In this document: positions 46,147 through 58,229 of the stretch, piece after piece
Numbering within the stretch: the first letter of the stretch is position 1
Layout: the number at the start of each line of letters is the position of its first letter
The notes under the pieces: generated by a model
Databases searched by the model: none
The model's input: only the letters and a program-made list of their open reading frames with translations
Told to the model about the DNA's origin: nothing
Source: Hypholoma sublateritium FD-334 SS-4
Taxonomy: Eukaryota; Basidiomycota; Agaricomycetes; Agaricales; Strophariaceae
DNA: 64,000 bases
NCBI GenBank assembly: GCA_000827495.1
Contig: KN817563.1
Coordinates: forward strand, 62,001-126,000
Reading direction: 5' to 3'
Made by a program: the position numbers and the translations under genes

Positions 46147-48224
46147 CTACAACACCAACTTCTCCACAAACGCCGCAAGTTCCTTTGCCGCAACGCCTTC
46201 CTCGTCCCAGGATTTTTGCATCTGAGCCTTTATAGCCTCGGCTTTTCTTCGCATCTCCTGTCCCACCTCTCCGCGCGCCGCGTCAATAACTTCGCGAATT
46301 TCGCGTCCTACTGCTGCGCGGGTCCCCTCGGGTTTGCGACCCCCAAGCCTGTGTATTGGCCCTAGGCCCTGTCCGTTTCTCACTTCAACGAGCTCAAAGG
46401 CAACACGAAGACTCTGAGCTGCTTGCAATGAAGCGATGGGCTGGTCGGCCTCAATAGGCCAACAAATCCTGGATGACATTTAGTCGCGCGAAATATCAGC
46501 GGGCTTCGCAGCTTTTGCAGGACTTACAGGGGAATACCACTGCCGAGCGACTCTGTAACACTGCCTTGCCCACCATGTGTGAGGAACCAGCCTGTTGCCT
46601 GCACACGCAATATTCATATTGTGGACTACTTTGTGATATGCAATATAAAGACGTACTGGGTGATTGAGCACATACTGCTGAGGAACCCAGCTAGATAGTA
46701 TGCCGAGACCTGATGAATTGATGATATTCGACAGTGCCGGTGGGATGATCGCAAACGGTGAAGCGTGACAAAATATCTTTGACAAGTTTAACTGAATGAG
46801 ATCGCGACAATGCCAACAGACTTACGAAAGGGAATTTCTTGTCTATAAGGCCGATGATAAGTTCTTCGACATATTCCTGAACTGGTGGCCAGAAAAAGCT
46901 CCCAAAGGACACCTGGACCTCAGATCAGATTGTAGTAATATAAAAACATCAATCAGTCGTACCAAGATGACCGATTGCTTCCCATATTTTCCCAGCATTT
47001 CCTCTAAGAAGTTGCGGACGTCGGTAGCGCCTTCGTCCGTTGGCAGCGTATCCCAATAAGTGCGAGGGAGGAGAGGCCCTATGCCGTACACTTCCTTACC
47101 ATCCTCTGCCCACCACTTCTTCATACCTTCGAGGGCCTTGCCCTCAAGAACGTACGACGACGACATAACAACGCCATCGCAATTCTTAAAAACCCTAGAA
47201 AAAAGATTATTCATGTAGGTCTCCAAATTAAATTATATGAATTAGACTTACGTATGACCGCTTAGGAGTAACTGATACATAGACGGCGGAGAAGCCAACT
47301 TAAGAAAGGATGAGGCTGGATAACATAGCTAACATATTGTATATCGCTCACCTCCTGGGGAAATAACTCATAATCATATACAGCGGGGAGACCAGGGAGC
47401 TTGACGATTGCACCTGATGTCCGTCTATATATCTACATGTACGTCAGAGTTCAGCAATTCATTCGACATTCGAGTACGAGCGATGCGATTTAGCTTACCA
47501 TATCTCCAATATCCGCTGCGACAGTCCCCGTACGGCGAGCTTCCTCTTCGACCTTTGCTTCAAAGTCACCTAAACCGCCCAGATGTTCTGGGCCCCATAT
47601 ACGAGTTATTGCAGCAGGGGCGCCTGTCGCCCAGGTAAAGATCCGGACAGACTCCCCTGCGATCGCCCGAGTTGCAAACAACATCGGTCCTAAGAAGAAC
47701 TTAAAAACAAAAAGTCAGATGATAAGCGTATTCGCGCAAGAAAAAATCATACATCCAATAGTACCGCAACAGGTGCTTTGACAGCATTGTAAGTCATGCC
47801 TGTCGTGGCACAGGTAATTTCTTTCGCTTCGTGGAGTGTCTTGTATGCTTCTGGATACGATCCAACCAAAGATCCCAGGAGTTTGAATACATCCTGTTCA
47901 GTGGAGTCGATGGTAGTCAAAATCCTACATAAAGTTAAAACGAATCAACATGCATTGCTCCAACACAGAACGAACCTTATGCGTGAATTATGTTCTAGTG
48001 GGATGGTGGTATTCGCTGAGATTTCAGCTCGCGTTTTTGCAAGCAGGTTAGGGCCAATAAAAATGGTCACCACAATTTTCTCATTGAAGTCTAAGAGACG
48101 AAGAGCCAATTGGGTCAAAGGTCTAACGTGGCCTGCTCAACAAGTCAGTGTTATGGTCAAACCTGTCGTTCGAGCATGCAAACTCACCCCAAGCTGGAAG
48201 GGGAGCGAGCACAAAATGAGACAT
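46147..48224 (-). CDS. UDP-dependent glycosyltransferase (GT1)
   Basis: Transfers a sugar from a UDP-sugar to a small lipophilic acceptor. Eleven exons: 48224-48188, 48132-47976, 47924-47753, 47699-47499, 47432-47352, 47298-47252, 47194-46963, 46912-46826, 46791-46657, 46598-46528 and 46468-46147, giving 513 codons exactly. The start MSHFVLAPLPAWGHVRPLTQ is the acceptor-side loop typical of GT1, with the catalytic His in GH. The nucleotide-sugar motif of the C-terminal domain reads LSSWVPQQYVLNHPATGWFL, then THGGQGSVTESLGSGIPLIC, then WPIEADQP. SVILVSFGSFFWP is the usual strand after the linker. There is no signal peptide or C-terminal membrane anchor, so it is a soluble enzyme of the plant-like class common in mushrooms. 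The acceptor is unknown; no secondary-metabolite genes sit beside it. Confidence 0.92.
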
Positions 48225-48616
48225 ATCTTTAGAAAAGATCAACGACGATGCCAAAATGTGGCCGCTGATTGGGTTTTATATGTGTACTGCTTCCGAGCAA
48301 ATTGGGCGGAATTGGGCCTGAATGGGAAGTGAAACGGTGAATAATACGGCTTTCACGCTAGTGCGTGGGTTACCATGTAAGCATGAGAAGCCGTCGTCAA
48401 AACGCATGCGAGAAACAACGTAACAGAACATACCCAATTATGGAGGGGTGCCGCTGGAAGAAGACTTGATTTGTTCTCGATTTTGCTACGTTTTCCCTCG
48501 CTCATAATCACCCGACAGATCTGAGTCATCATATACGACAGTGAACGTGTTTCGCGTGCTGAGTGCTTGTGAATTATCAGGTAATATGGTATCGATACAG
48601 ATCTTTGTATGCTTGA
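48225..48616. other. Upstream region of the UGT gene
   Basis: About 390 bp between the GH47 stop and the UGT start, both on the minus strand; presumed UGT promoter. No gene seen. Confidence 0.35.
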
Positions 48617-51267
48617 TTACGAAAATCCAGTCCTAATTGACGGATTAAATATAGGTAAGGGATGTGCCTATAGATGCGGCATAAGTACATGTTGCAAAGC
48701 AAAATAAAATGAAGAGCCCTACCTCGGTGTTGAATACGTATTCTTGGAGGACACAAATTAGTCTCAACAACAAATGATGACAGAAAGTGACGTACTGTCG
48801 AGAGGCAGGACATCCGCATCCGAAAATAATAGATATAGATACTTCAGAGTTTCGCTCTGTCAAACTCAAGCATTAGGTTTACGAGTAATGAAGAAACCGG
48901 GAGTGGCACGAACGAGGAAAAATGTCTCCATCTTGTCCATTTTAATGCTCTTTACATTGTCAACGTTGAGTAGTGAAGCATAGCCCCCACTCTCGACACG
49001 ACAATACTTTTGGATAGCTTGGAAAATGTTCCAGCCATAATTACGATATTTGACATCGCCTGTCAGCCTATATGCGATAAAGAGAGATTCGATAGTCTCA
49101 GGGCTAGAATTTTACGTTTGAACGTCAGTCGAGAGGGCAAAAGGCCCGTCAAAGCCGAACACGTCCAACTCACCGTAAGATATAACGGGCATCATAGGAG
49201 TTCTGGCCGGGGCGGCTAGCATCATCGTTAAGCTTAACTGCATAGAGGACGGAAGAAAAAGGGAAGTACAACTCACTTGCCACCTTTGATGTACCAGTCG
49301 CGTGTCTTCGAGTCCAAATCTTTATTTTCTTCAGTCCAAAAATGTACAATTTCGGGTGCTAGTCCGCTGAGTCGAGAAGCGATATCAGATCTATGTCATT
49401 ATATCACCGAAGAACTTACGTTGCGCTCGAGGTGTATGTGTCTACACAAGCTTCGATAAGTGCTTCGCCGAGTTTCCAATCTGCCTGCGCTTCTTTAGAG
49501 AGTTCGATTAAGTCTGGAGGAACGGACACAGGGCCTTTGGTGCCTGTGGTTGTCGCGCCTAGCATCAATGAGCCGCCAAGGAAGCAGACGAGGTGGTCTT
49601 GCTTCGGGGACACGCGCCATCCGCTGGGAGCCGTCATGTCAGTGTGTGGAACAGGAACAGCGTCGCGAACGGGAGGCATACACTTGTCCATTTTGTTGGC
49701 GTTCTGGGAGAAGCTCACTGGTGTATGTATGTCCCTTTACCACACCTTTCCTAACGAGCCTTGCGTGGATAGCCTTCATCGTCTCTGCATACATCTTTGG
49801 AAGATCGAGCTGAGCGAGGCCAGGCAGCGCCACTCTTGATTGGACATACATTAAGATAAACGCCTTCTGATTTATTCTTCCTCCAAGAAGGGATTTTAGC
49901 CTAGAATAAAATCAACAACAATGAGATCCATTACCGTTTGCAAATATTGCTTTCTGGGTAAGCAGCGTAGCGATATCAGTACCCTGTATCTAAACTTGTG
50001 AAGTGGCTGAAACTCACAATAGGTATTCGTAGTATGAGTCGGCTCTTGACCCGAGTCGAATTTCTGAGATCATAAACTGTCCATTTGAAGCCCTGTAGAT
50101 GAATGTTAGCCCGAAACGATATCTTGCAGCGTATCTTACGTACCCCATAAATATGGGAACCAAGATGGAATCTGCACTTTTAGTTGCGGCTTTGATAACT
50201 TTCATCACCTGAGAAATTGTTCAGTCTTGTTCACCAACTCAAAGATTTGATAAAAAGTACCTTTTCCGCTTTTCCCCAATACACATCATTGTCAGTCAGG
50301 AAGCTAAGATACTTTAGTTCCAGCTGCAACGTCGATGCCTCCGCTGTGCTAATGAGACCAGGGCTCCTAGGATCATCCACACCTTCGCGCTCCTTGAGGT
50401 TGATTTCAGGAAATGGTAAGCCGGTCAAAGTGTCAAAAGCTGGCAGGATGCGGTCCGCCAGATCGATTGCCTTCTGCAAAAATAGAGAATCACCGCCCGA
50501 TAGGTGGTAAGAGGACAATAAGCCACCTAGAACGCGAATGGTAATCTGAAAACGTGCATGAGCAATATTATGAACGAATGTAGTTAAGCGGTAAGAGCGG
50601 CACACACTTCGAATGTATTGAAATTTGCGTCGCGGTCAAACGTCATTTTGTTGGCAATCCAGCCCCTCGCCCTCTGGTACTCCTTGTCTAAACCCATAAT
50701 TTGCATCGTATCCAACGAATCGACGACCGTATAGCCCACCCCTCCTTGGTCCGTTAAGTTCGACCCGGTTTTGGTGAGGGGTTTATATTCGTCGCAGCCC
50801 ATGGCATCTCTCTCTATAGACATTTCAGATGCACGTTGAATCCGCGTGCTTGAAAGGCTGACCATATGCGGCCCATGCATACTAGAGATGCAATTTAGAA
50901 ACTAATCAAATGGATGCCAAATGAATTCACACCTTGAAAGCCTCCACCACCTGATCCCGTTTCTCGAAATCCGTCGAGATGAGCCCTGGGAGCGTCGCGT
51001 TGAGTCCACCAGCAGATCTCCTGTCGACGACGTTGGACCAAAGTCGAAATATATCCGTCTAGACCATGGTGAGGCATCAGTCCCAAGTTCGTACTGCAAA
51101 ATGATGCTAGTCTTACATACCTGGTATGCATAAATAGCCACTGCTACCGCAAGCATTATAAGCGATGACTTTCCGAAAGTCGGTGGAGGCGGCTCTTGCT
51201 CAGCGACGAGCTCGATGCCCATGCCATTATCAGACACCTTCGCCGACGTCGCTGTGGCCGGTTCCAT
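48617..51267 (-). CDS. Class I alpha-1,2-mannosidase (GH47)
   Basis: Trims alpha-1,2-mannose from N-glycans in the ER or Golgi. The 17 exons I traced sum to 1740 nt, 579 codons plus stop; the first is 51267-51121, the last 48667-48617. A single membrane anchor near the N-terminus (SSLIMLAVAVAIYAYQ) makes it type II. GH47 blocks: CDEYKPLTKTG, VGYTVVDSLDTMQIMGL, NFNTFEITIRVLGGLLSSYH, STLQLELKYLSFLTDND, then SEIRLGSRADSYYEYLLKQY. Later come SPKQDHLVCFLGGSLMLGAT, YDARYILRPETIESLFIAYR, and the calcium-binding end YVFNTEAHPLPIF. These contain the family's catalytic Asp/Glu residues. The splice at 49876, which gives QTNKSEGVYLNMYAETM, was chosen over a nearer acceptor because it restores the family spacing. 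Whether it acts as ER Mns1 or a Golgi paralogue cannot be told from this window. Confidence 0.94.
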
Positions 51268-52025
51268 GACGGTGATCGAGTTCAGCAACGAGGAAGGTCG
51301 CGACCAAGTCGCGACACGTCAGTACTTCGCTAGCCAATTGAGGGTCACGCGAGCGCGGCGCGCTCAATTGATCAAACTTGTTTCTGCAACTTTTTCACTT
51401 CGCGAAATCGTGTAATTTGCCGATTAACTACTTTGAAGCTTTAGGGTCATTACCGGGTGAGCAGAGCGGAGTAGATTTGGAGTAGATTGCGCTCTGAATG
51501 GTGCGGGACCATTTCATACTAAGTACAGCAAAACATACACTACATACCACTGTCCTGGCCCACCCGTTTCTGCATTGGGGACTTAATGTCGAGAACTAGG
51601 TACACCGTAATGTCGAGAACTAGGTACACCGTACTTTATGCCGTGCGGGGGTTTCATGCTTTGGGTATTAGAGTCGATTATCATGCAGCAAGCATCAAGC
51701 ATCAGCCGTTTTGATCGTCCTGTCGTGCTTTTATCGCGAATGGAAAGCTGTTCTTCTCGACGCGTGGAAAACAGCAATGTGGGACAAGTCGGATGCGTCC
51801 ACAAAGGCGTCTTGGGTACCATATAATCGAAGTAACATTGTTGGGAGGGGTGGAAAAGCTTGGGAGCCAACCTGAATCAGATTTCGTAATGTCGTAGGCT
51901 TGAGCAAGGCCTTCCGTAGACGCGTAACCTGTTTATGTGAAACGGGTCTTACTACGTATTCGCGGGAGCGCGTTTATCAATGCTAATTTTCTTCTTCCTT
52001 TGCGTTTGTCTCCGATAGATCAACG
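51268..52025. other. Intergenic region between GH47 start and MED21 stop
   Basis: About 760 bp. It holds the presumed GH47 promoter and a 24-bp tandem repeat. No gene recognised. Confidence 0.35.
51584..51631. repeat. Tandem duplication of a 24-bp unit
   Basis: Two identical adjacent 24-bp units, each starting taatgtcgagaactaggtac, in intergenic DNA. Looks like a recent replication-slippage event. Confidence 0.85.
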
Positions 52026-52573
52026 TCAGTTTCGACCAGCATCAGTCGCAGAACGTCCGAGATCTGAGAATGTAAATCTTCTGTACTTGTGGTTAAATCT
52101 TATCGGACGAAATTCTTTGAGTAAAACGTACTGGCACGGCGCACTGCATTTATATACTCCGCATTCGCCTCCTGCATCTCGTTTTCAAGTTCTTGCAGCC
52201 GATGTGCCTGGAGTGCCTTGTGTAAGACATCTAGTACAGATAAAAGTAACAAACCTGTTCCTCTTCCGGCTCTGGTTCAGGGAGGGAGTTGATTAGATAT
52301 TCAATTTGCTTCGCCTTCACTATCAGATCTGTGACAAGCTCCTTTTGGTTTGCTACGCTGGGAGTATTAGTTGGAATAATCAGCTCAACAAGCTTGGGAC
52401 ATGCCTTCAAAGACCTCTGGCGCGTCGAATTTTTCGGGGTTTCTTTGCTTCGTCACTGGCACGTCGGGGCTGACTTGTAGGAAATTCGCTCGTGTTGTGA
52501 GGTAGGCGACCGTGTTGGACATGATCATAAGAAGCTGTTGGATTTCATCCTGCAGTTGGGTTATCCTGTCCAT
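52026..52573 (-). CDS. MED21: Mediator subunit 21
   Basis: Med21 (Srb7) pairs with Med7 at the hinge between the middle-module domains of Mediator, which relays activator signals to RNA polymerase II. Exons 52573-52401, 52357-52255, 52216-52132 and 52063-52026 give 132 codons, normal for the family. The start MDRITQLQDEIQQLLMIMSN and following TVAYLTTRANFLQVSPD match the conserved N-terminal helices. ELVTDLIVKAKQIEYLINSL and PEPEPEEEQAHRLQELENEM form the coiled coil. An in-frame upstream ATG would add a short leader; the family start supports 52573. The gene is divergent from RTF2 with 224 bp between start codons. Confidence 0.9.
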
Positions 52574-52797
52574 ATGCGATAGTTCCTGCAGCATTGCGCT
52601 GCGGCAAACGAGAGCGTTCAATACAACATGTGAAGCCTAGGAATTTCAAAGAACGATTCTACAAAAGGGGCCATGAATGAGTGAGGCTTCGCGGACTTTC
52701 AATATTCCGTCGCTTAGTCATCTCTGTCTCTCTCTCTTCATCCAAGGTGGTCAACTCTACCTCAAGCCACTATACCATATCTGTTATCTTCTCCACA
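52574..52797. promoter_or_regulatory. Shared upstream region of MED21 and RTF2
   Basis: A 224-bp gap between two divergent start codons of housekeeping genes, so it must contain a bidirectional promoter. A pyrimidine-rich run (about 52720-52742) lies upstream of RTF2; no TATA box was seen. Confidence 0.45.
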
Positions 52798-53877
52798 ATG
52801 GGTAATGACGGTGGAAGTATTCCTGATCGCAGAGACTTGGTGCGAAACAAGCCTAAGGTACGTTCCCATCTTCTTGGAAAGCACTAGTGCTGACTCCTTC
52901 AGGCTGAACAAGCGGACAAGGCCAACCAAACGAAAGCAAGGTGGTTCTACTGTGCTCTTTCAAAGGTGGCGAATTCCAAATGTGCCCAGAGGACGTCTAA
53001 TACTGATGCTTTCTTCAGCGAAAACTCCAGGAACCAGTCGTATCCTGTGCACTGGGGAAGCTTTACAACAAAGATGCAATAATAGAATATCTCCTAGACA
53101 AATCAGCATATGGCGACGGGGAGAAGATATGCAGTCATATACGGTCGCTAAAGGTGTGATCGCTCCTGTATATTTCAGAAATCTGTACTAACTATCCTGC
53201 AGGATGTTAAAAAGTTAGCCCTAACGCCAAATCCTGCACCACCCTCAACAGATCCTTCAAGCGACTCCACCGACCGTCCACAGTTCGTATGCCCATTGAC
53301 CTTGAAGGAGATGAACGGCGTCCAACCCTTCGTCTACCTCTCCACCTGTGGCTGCGTCTTCTCCCAGGCCGGCCTGAAGGCCGTCGCTGGCTCTAGCTCG
53401 CCCAAGGAGAAGGAGAAGGCCCAAGAAGAAAGCGAGAAGAGCCTCGATCTCTGCCCCCAGTGCGGGAAGAAGTACGCGGCTGCCGATGACATCGTGCCGC
53501 TCAACCCGCCTCTTGAAGAAGAGGAAACGCGGCGCTTCGCGCTTGAGCGCAAGCGGCTCCTAGAACCGCTGAAGAAGAAGTCCAAGAAGCGAAAGATCGA
53601 CGGCGATGCAGAGGATGAGCCCCCGGCAAAGAAGCTGGCCGAGCACCTGAAGCCCAGCCTGAACCCTTCCATTGCTGGCGCTAGCCGTGCTGTGGTGAGC
53701 GAGCTTGCAATGGGGGATGCAAAGAGAAAAGCAGGAATGAGCGACGCTGTGAAGAGTCTCTACGGAGATGGGTCAAAGAGGAAGGAGACGTTCATGACTA
53801 TGGGGACCTTTACGAGAGTAAGCGTTGGTCTATTTCTCCGTTAAAAATTACTGATTCTGTTTCATTAGTATGCCTAG
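52798..53877 (+). CDS. RTF2: Rtf2-type RING protein (replication termination factor 2)
   Basis: Rtf2 stabilises stalled replication forks at termination barriers in fission yeast and regulates fork restart in animals; it has also been tied to splicing. Exons 52798-52857, 52903-52965, 53019-53153, 53203-53817 and 53869-53877 give 293 codons. The start MGNDGGSIPDRRDLVRNKPK is the family's usual opening. The two atypical RING halves follow: WFYCALSKRKLQEPVVSCAL with GKLYNKDAIIEYLLDKSAYG, and FVCPLTLKEMNGVQPFVYLS with CGCVFSQAGLKAV and LCPQCGKKY. The C-terminal third is Lys/Glu-rich and charged (KKKSKKRKID). The last exon is only 9 nt and encodes Tyr-Ala-stop after TFTR. Divergent from MED21. Confidence 0.92.
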
Positions 53878-55666
53878 TTGATCCTTTTGTATTTCCACTG
53901 TATCGTGTATCATATTTGTACATTTAAAGTGATATCTGGCTGTAATTATAGCATGGACTGATATGTCTGCCTCTAGCATTGCAAGGAAGCGATCTACAGT
54001 CAAATACGACGCTTTCCCAGAAACCACCGTGTGCGCTCATTGCTTAATATTGCCGACCTGGTTCACTGCATTGGTCCTTGCATATTTGTGAATATTTTTC
54101 TCGTACAACCAACCGACCCCCAACATTTTTACCTCCCCACAGCTTATGACGTCGAATAGCCACGCCTAATGTCTGTCAAACATGATATGTACTCTGCCGC
54201 ACCGCCAATAAAATTTAAATGATACGAGGTGTCGATGAACTGCAAGCGGATGCTGTCTATCGAGGCAAAGTACAAACGGCTCGGAAAAAGCGCTCGACAT
54301 AAAACTTCGCGTGGATCCAAGTGACGGAACAAGGTCCGCGCTGAACGAGACAGAGCATACTAATCAGTGTCACCTCAAGCTCGGTTGCGACACATTAATG
54401 ATGTGATTTCACAAGGTCAGATTTTCACAATCTCGCATATCACATCAGCAAGTACAAGACAATAGGACGCAATGTTTACCGCTACGCGTTTCAAGAGGTT
54501 CCAAGTTGTAATTATACACAAGGAAAATCAGAGACGATTGCGAAATGCACGTTAAATGCACGGTCTCGAGGACTCTTGCCAAGTCGTGTTCGGCGGCCGG
54601 CCCAGGGGCGTCGACTTCGATTGCGAGCTTAAAATGTGAGTAGTTGAGTCCGAAACAATTCGATGCCTATAAATGCACACATATATCCATCTGCGTATAG
54701 GTTCCGTGGTTTCATGAGGCTTAGTGCAAATAGAATCAATGGCAAGGGCAAAACCACGCAGCCTCACAATTGCCAAATCAAGTAATTTTGTTTGTCTTAA
54801 AATAAGCGCCCAGGCCCCACACTCTTGACCTCACGTGATGTTCGCGTCGCTAGGGTGATTCACATGCACGCATTTGGCAATGCCATTCCTGGCAGAAATT
54901 GACTGTATAAGGTTCAGAGGGTTGTGACATTGCGAAATGAACTTGAAGTAAGCTTAAGATCTAAGCCCCTCTGTCAGTCGACTGATTGGTAAGAAACGGT
55001 CCCCCTAAAGTAGTTTGCCACCGATTGTACTCAACATCTACAACTTCACTCTGTTAAGTAGCAGTGGGCGTCTGGGGGTCAGTACTACAGCCAGTCACCT
55101 CGACTATCAACGTATCATATCTTGCTCGACGGCGCATATCTCGTTAGTCCGGTCAAATGGGTGTCAGCATAGATCTCAAAAATTAGTAGATATTTACATA
55201 GTGATTTGAGGCTTAGTTTTTCGTTCTCGTATTAGATAGTAATGGAAACCATTGTTTGGCAGATTGCGATTATCGGCTGCCGTACGGGAAAAGGGGTACA
55301 TTCCAAACACTTTCCTTACAATTGAAAGTTGTGCACTGCTGTGTGCGCAACTTGTTCCGCAAACGGCATCGTGCCGGTATTTTTGACTGGTTGGAAAATG
55401 CCTTGAATTTACGTAAATTCTCACCACCCGGTTTTGACAGGACTCGGATGACCCGCTGCAGGCTGCTGAACCTCGCTAAAACATCCATTGTTGTGTGTGG
55501 CAACCTTGTCCCACTATTTGACTCATGGATACACTATTGTACACTCGAATGTGGGCACATACGTTATCTCCTCAAGTTCCAGGCAGACCAGGAACTATAA
55601 GTAACTGAGGTCGTAGATTGTAAGAGATCATACACATCTACCTCCCTTACATTTCCTGTTGATCAG
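53878..55666. other. Intergenic stretch, nothing convincing
   Basis: About 1.8 kb with short frames only. It includes the promoter of the Asn-rich repeat gene at 55667; I found no TATA box close to that start. Confidence 0.35.
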
Positions 55667-57271
55667 ATGGGCTTTATCAAAGGATTCTTCCCTAATACTA
55701 GCGACAAATCGAAACGGAGTGCCGGCGCTCTTGTTTTCCGATCCATAGCAAGCCCGTTCACTCGTTCGTCCTCCCGGGGCTCGCAAGAAAGCGGCTCAAG
55801 CCCCCCAGAAACCGAATACCAGAGTTCTCAGGCAAACAATTCCCCTCCTTTCGCTACGCGTATTTTGCCTCCGCCAGCACCAGAACTACAGTACGCGCCG
55901 CCTGTGTCATCGACAGTTGAAGCTTCCCAGCTGTTCGAGGGGGGTCAGAATTTCCATTCGCGTGTGGACAATTCGAACACGATCAACGGGCGTACTGCTC
56001 AAGCATGGGTGGGCAACCAGACCTTCATGGACACTGTCACCAACACGAACATAGGCAACCAGAACAGCAACAACTTCAATAACGGGAACGTCAACAGCTA
56101 TATCACGGGCGACGCTACAACATACTACGGCAATAACGGGTAAGTATACTCTTCATCTACGAATTGTCCAATGAATATTAACTAACTTTCCGGCCTTATT
56201 TCGAAGGTCTTTCGCGGCGCCGACAAGTGCGCCGGCTGTATCCACTCCCTCGTCCTCCTCAACACCTGTCTCGCCAACGCAGGTGTATGATGGCAGCCAA
56301 ACATTCCGCGCTGATATGGTCAATAGAAATGTTGGAAATGGCCCGGCTCAGTCGTTCAATGGCCATCAAGAATTCTTCGGCGTCGTCAGCAACACCAATA
56401 TAGGCACCAGTGATGCAGCAAGCGGGGGCGCGGATACTTCCGCTGAAGAAAATGCTACCAAGAGTCAAACTGAAGCGCTCGTCGAGCAGATGAACTCATG
56501 TGGTCTCGAAGATCCAGCTCTCATTCCTGAATCGCACAGGTACGTTCACCGTCGTCCACCACTGCAGACTGTACAAAAATGATTGACTGTTCGCTGCGTT
56601 TCCTCAGGCTGACTGCCCCACGGTCTGCGCCCATGTCGTCAATTCCAGTGGTTGTTCAGACACCTGTAGCCCCTACCGCCGCCCCGGCCCCTTCCAAGGC
56701 AGCGCCTTCCCCTCCACCCCCAGCCGCGGCGAAGCAAGTATTCGAGGGCAGCCAGAAATTCCACTCTGCAATGTATAATACCAACAACGGCAGCGGTGCA
56801 GGCCAAGTATTCAAGGGCAATCAAGATTTTTATGGACCTATGGTGAACACGAACGTCACCAACTCAAATAGTGGCAACATGAATAGCGGCAACGTGAATA
56901 GTGTCATTGGAGGAAATACCACCACCCATTGGGGCGGGCACTGGACACCCGCAAGTATGGGATATGCCCCGCAGCAGCAAGGTGAGTTGCTACCCGCCTG
57001 TCTAGATGTATTATCGGTAAACTCAATACCGTTGTTGTTGAAGGGAGGGCACCCCTCGCGATCGAGACAGCTAAACTCAGTATAATCGATGCCCAAATTC
57101 AAGACATCATCCAAAGAGGCGTGCGGGGCCCGGCAGATGCTGCAAGGCTGAACGCACTTCAGGGTCCGTCCAATCTCCTTGAAAGAGCTGATCGTCTGTA
57201 CTGACTTTCTCGGGATGTTCCTTCTAGGAATAGTGTCCGGTATTCGCGCGAGCTGCTCAACGTATATGTAG
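55667..57271 (+). CDS. Asn-rich protein with three pairs of amyloid-like pseudo-repeats
   Basis: Exons 55667-56139, 56207-56539, 56608-56981, 57044-57163 and 57228-57271 give 447 codons in frame. A short basic start (MGFIKGFFPNTSDKSKRS) and Ser/Pro linkers separate three repeat pairs at about residues 88-131, 183-224 and 312-352. Each unit is about 20-24 residues and follows Q-x-F/Y-x-G-x-Q-x-F, then M/V-x-N-x-N-x-G. Examples are QLFEGGQNFHSRVDNSNTIN, QVYDGSQTFRADMVNRNVG and QVFKGNQDFYGPMVNTNV. The first and third pairs run into an Asn/Gly/Ser coda (NSNNFNNGNVNSYITGD; NSGNMNSGNVNSVIGGN). The tail has GPADAARLNAL, shared with the gene at 58642. There is no enzyme domain, signal peptide or membrane span. 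Each pair lies in its own exon, and the middle exon (333 nt) is bounded by phase-2 introns on both sides. Function unknown. Regular spacing of Gly, Gln, Phe and Asn resembles beta-solenoid amyloid motifs; this is inference. Confidence 0.72.
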
Positions 57272-57277
57272 GAATAA

Positions 57278-58229
57278 TTATAATGACCGAACGTCCTTTC
57301 TATTCACACTCGACACCGACATGACTGGACATTGTATCGTATCAATAGCATTAGGGCCTTTAACGGATCTCAGATATTCCAAGTTCTTGGAATCATAATG
57401 TGTGAATATGATAAGATGAAGGATAAATCGATAAACTTGCATCGCCATGTCGGCGGAGATATCTCTCTCAGCTCTTAGAGTAGGCATGGAGTAATTCCGA
57501 AGTTGGTAGCGCAGGCTGTCTGGATTATCTTTTCTAAGAAGGGTTTGAGTCGCCACGAACCCGGCTGACCTGCCGCTGACACTTCTCGCTCCATTTTCAG
57601 CGAGAAGGATCGGCAAATTTCTGATGCCTAACTCCCTCAGACATTTCTTTCTGATTCAGAACAATGGTCCTGTGCATTCATTCAGTGAATGAGTCGCCGT
57701 AAGATTTCTTCCTGAGGCCTGCAAACACCGCAGCTTACTCTAATTTCAAGGACTTCCCATTATCAGTCATCGCAGCTATTTCACGTCGTATTCCTTCTGT
57801 GTAGTACGGAACACATGCATGCAAGCTCCATCTTAACCAAGTACCCATGTGGTCGAGTCGATTTATATAAGCTTCATTTCCAGACCAATTCCCAGTACGC
57901 ACCAGATTGTCGGCTTCGGCAACGCAATTCAATTACTCAGATAAGTTCTTCGCACTTCATGAATTTTGTTGTCCCTTGGTTGTTCCAGTTCCAGGTCACC
58001 TAATTACACAGCCGGTAGCTGCGTTGTTGTGGAGGCCCGGATGGGTGTGTATTTCCACTTTCGAATCGCGAATGAACTCGGCTGCTACGCTCGCGGCGCG
58101 GTGGCGCTTTTCGCCAACAATGAACATGGTCATAAATAGCCCGCATTTCAAGCTTGATGTCAACACCTGCCAGGCTGCCGAATCTATTAACAAATAACAG
58201 AGGTGACCTTGTACTCGCGAGCAGCCCAA
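57278..58229 (-). pseudogene. Coding-like minus-strand fragments, possibly a decayed gene
   Basis: Three minus-strand open stretches read as protein: 58229-57996 (GEKRHRAASVAAEFIRDSKV and on), 57932-57735 (MGTWLRWSLHACVPYYTEGI), and 57616-57278 (ADMAMQVYRFILHLIIFTHY). Stops and frame changes interrupt them, and I could not join them with normal introns. They could be exons of an unrecognised gene or remnants of one. No family recognised. Confidence 0.25.

Noticed and set aside
49393..49839. 148-codon plus-strand frame
   Set aside because: Antisense to GH47 exons that contain conserved motifs such as KQDHLVCFLGG.
49877..49934. A 34-nt GH47 intron ending at the first TAG acceptor
   Set aside because: A later AAG acceptor gives 58 nt and restores QTNKSEGVY, which fits the family spacing without an insertion.
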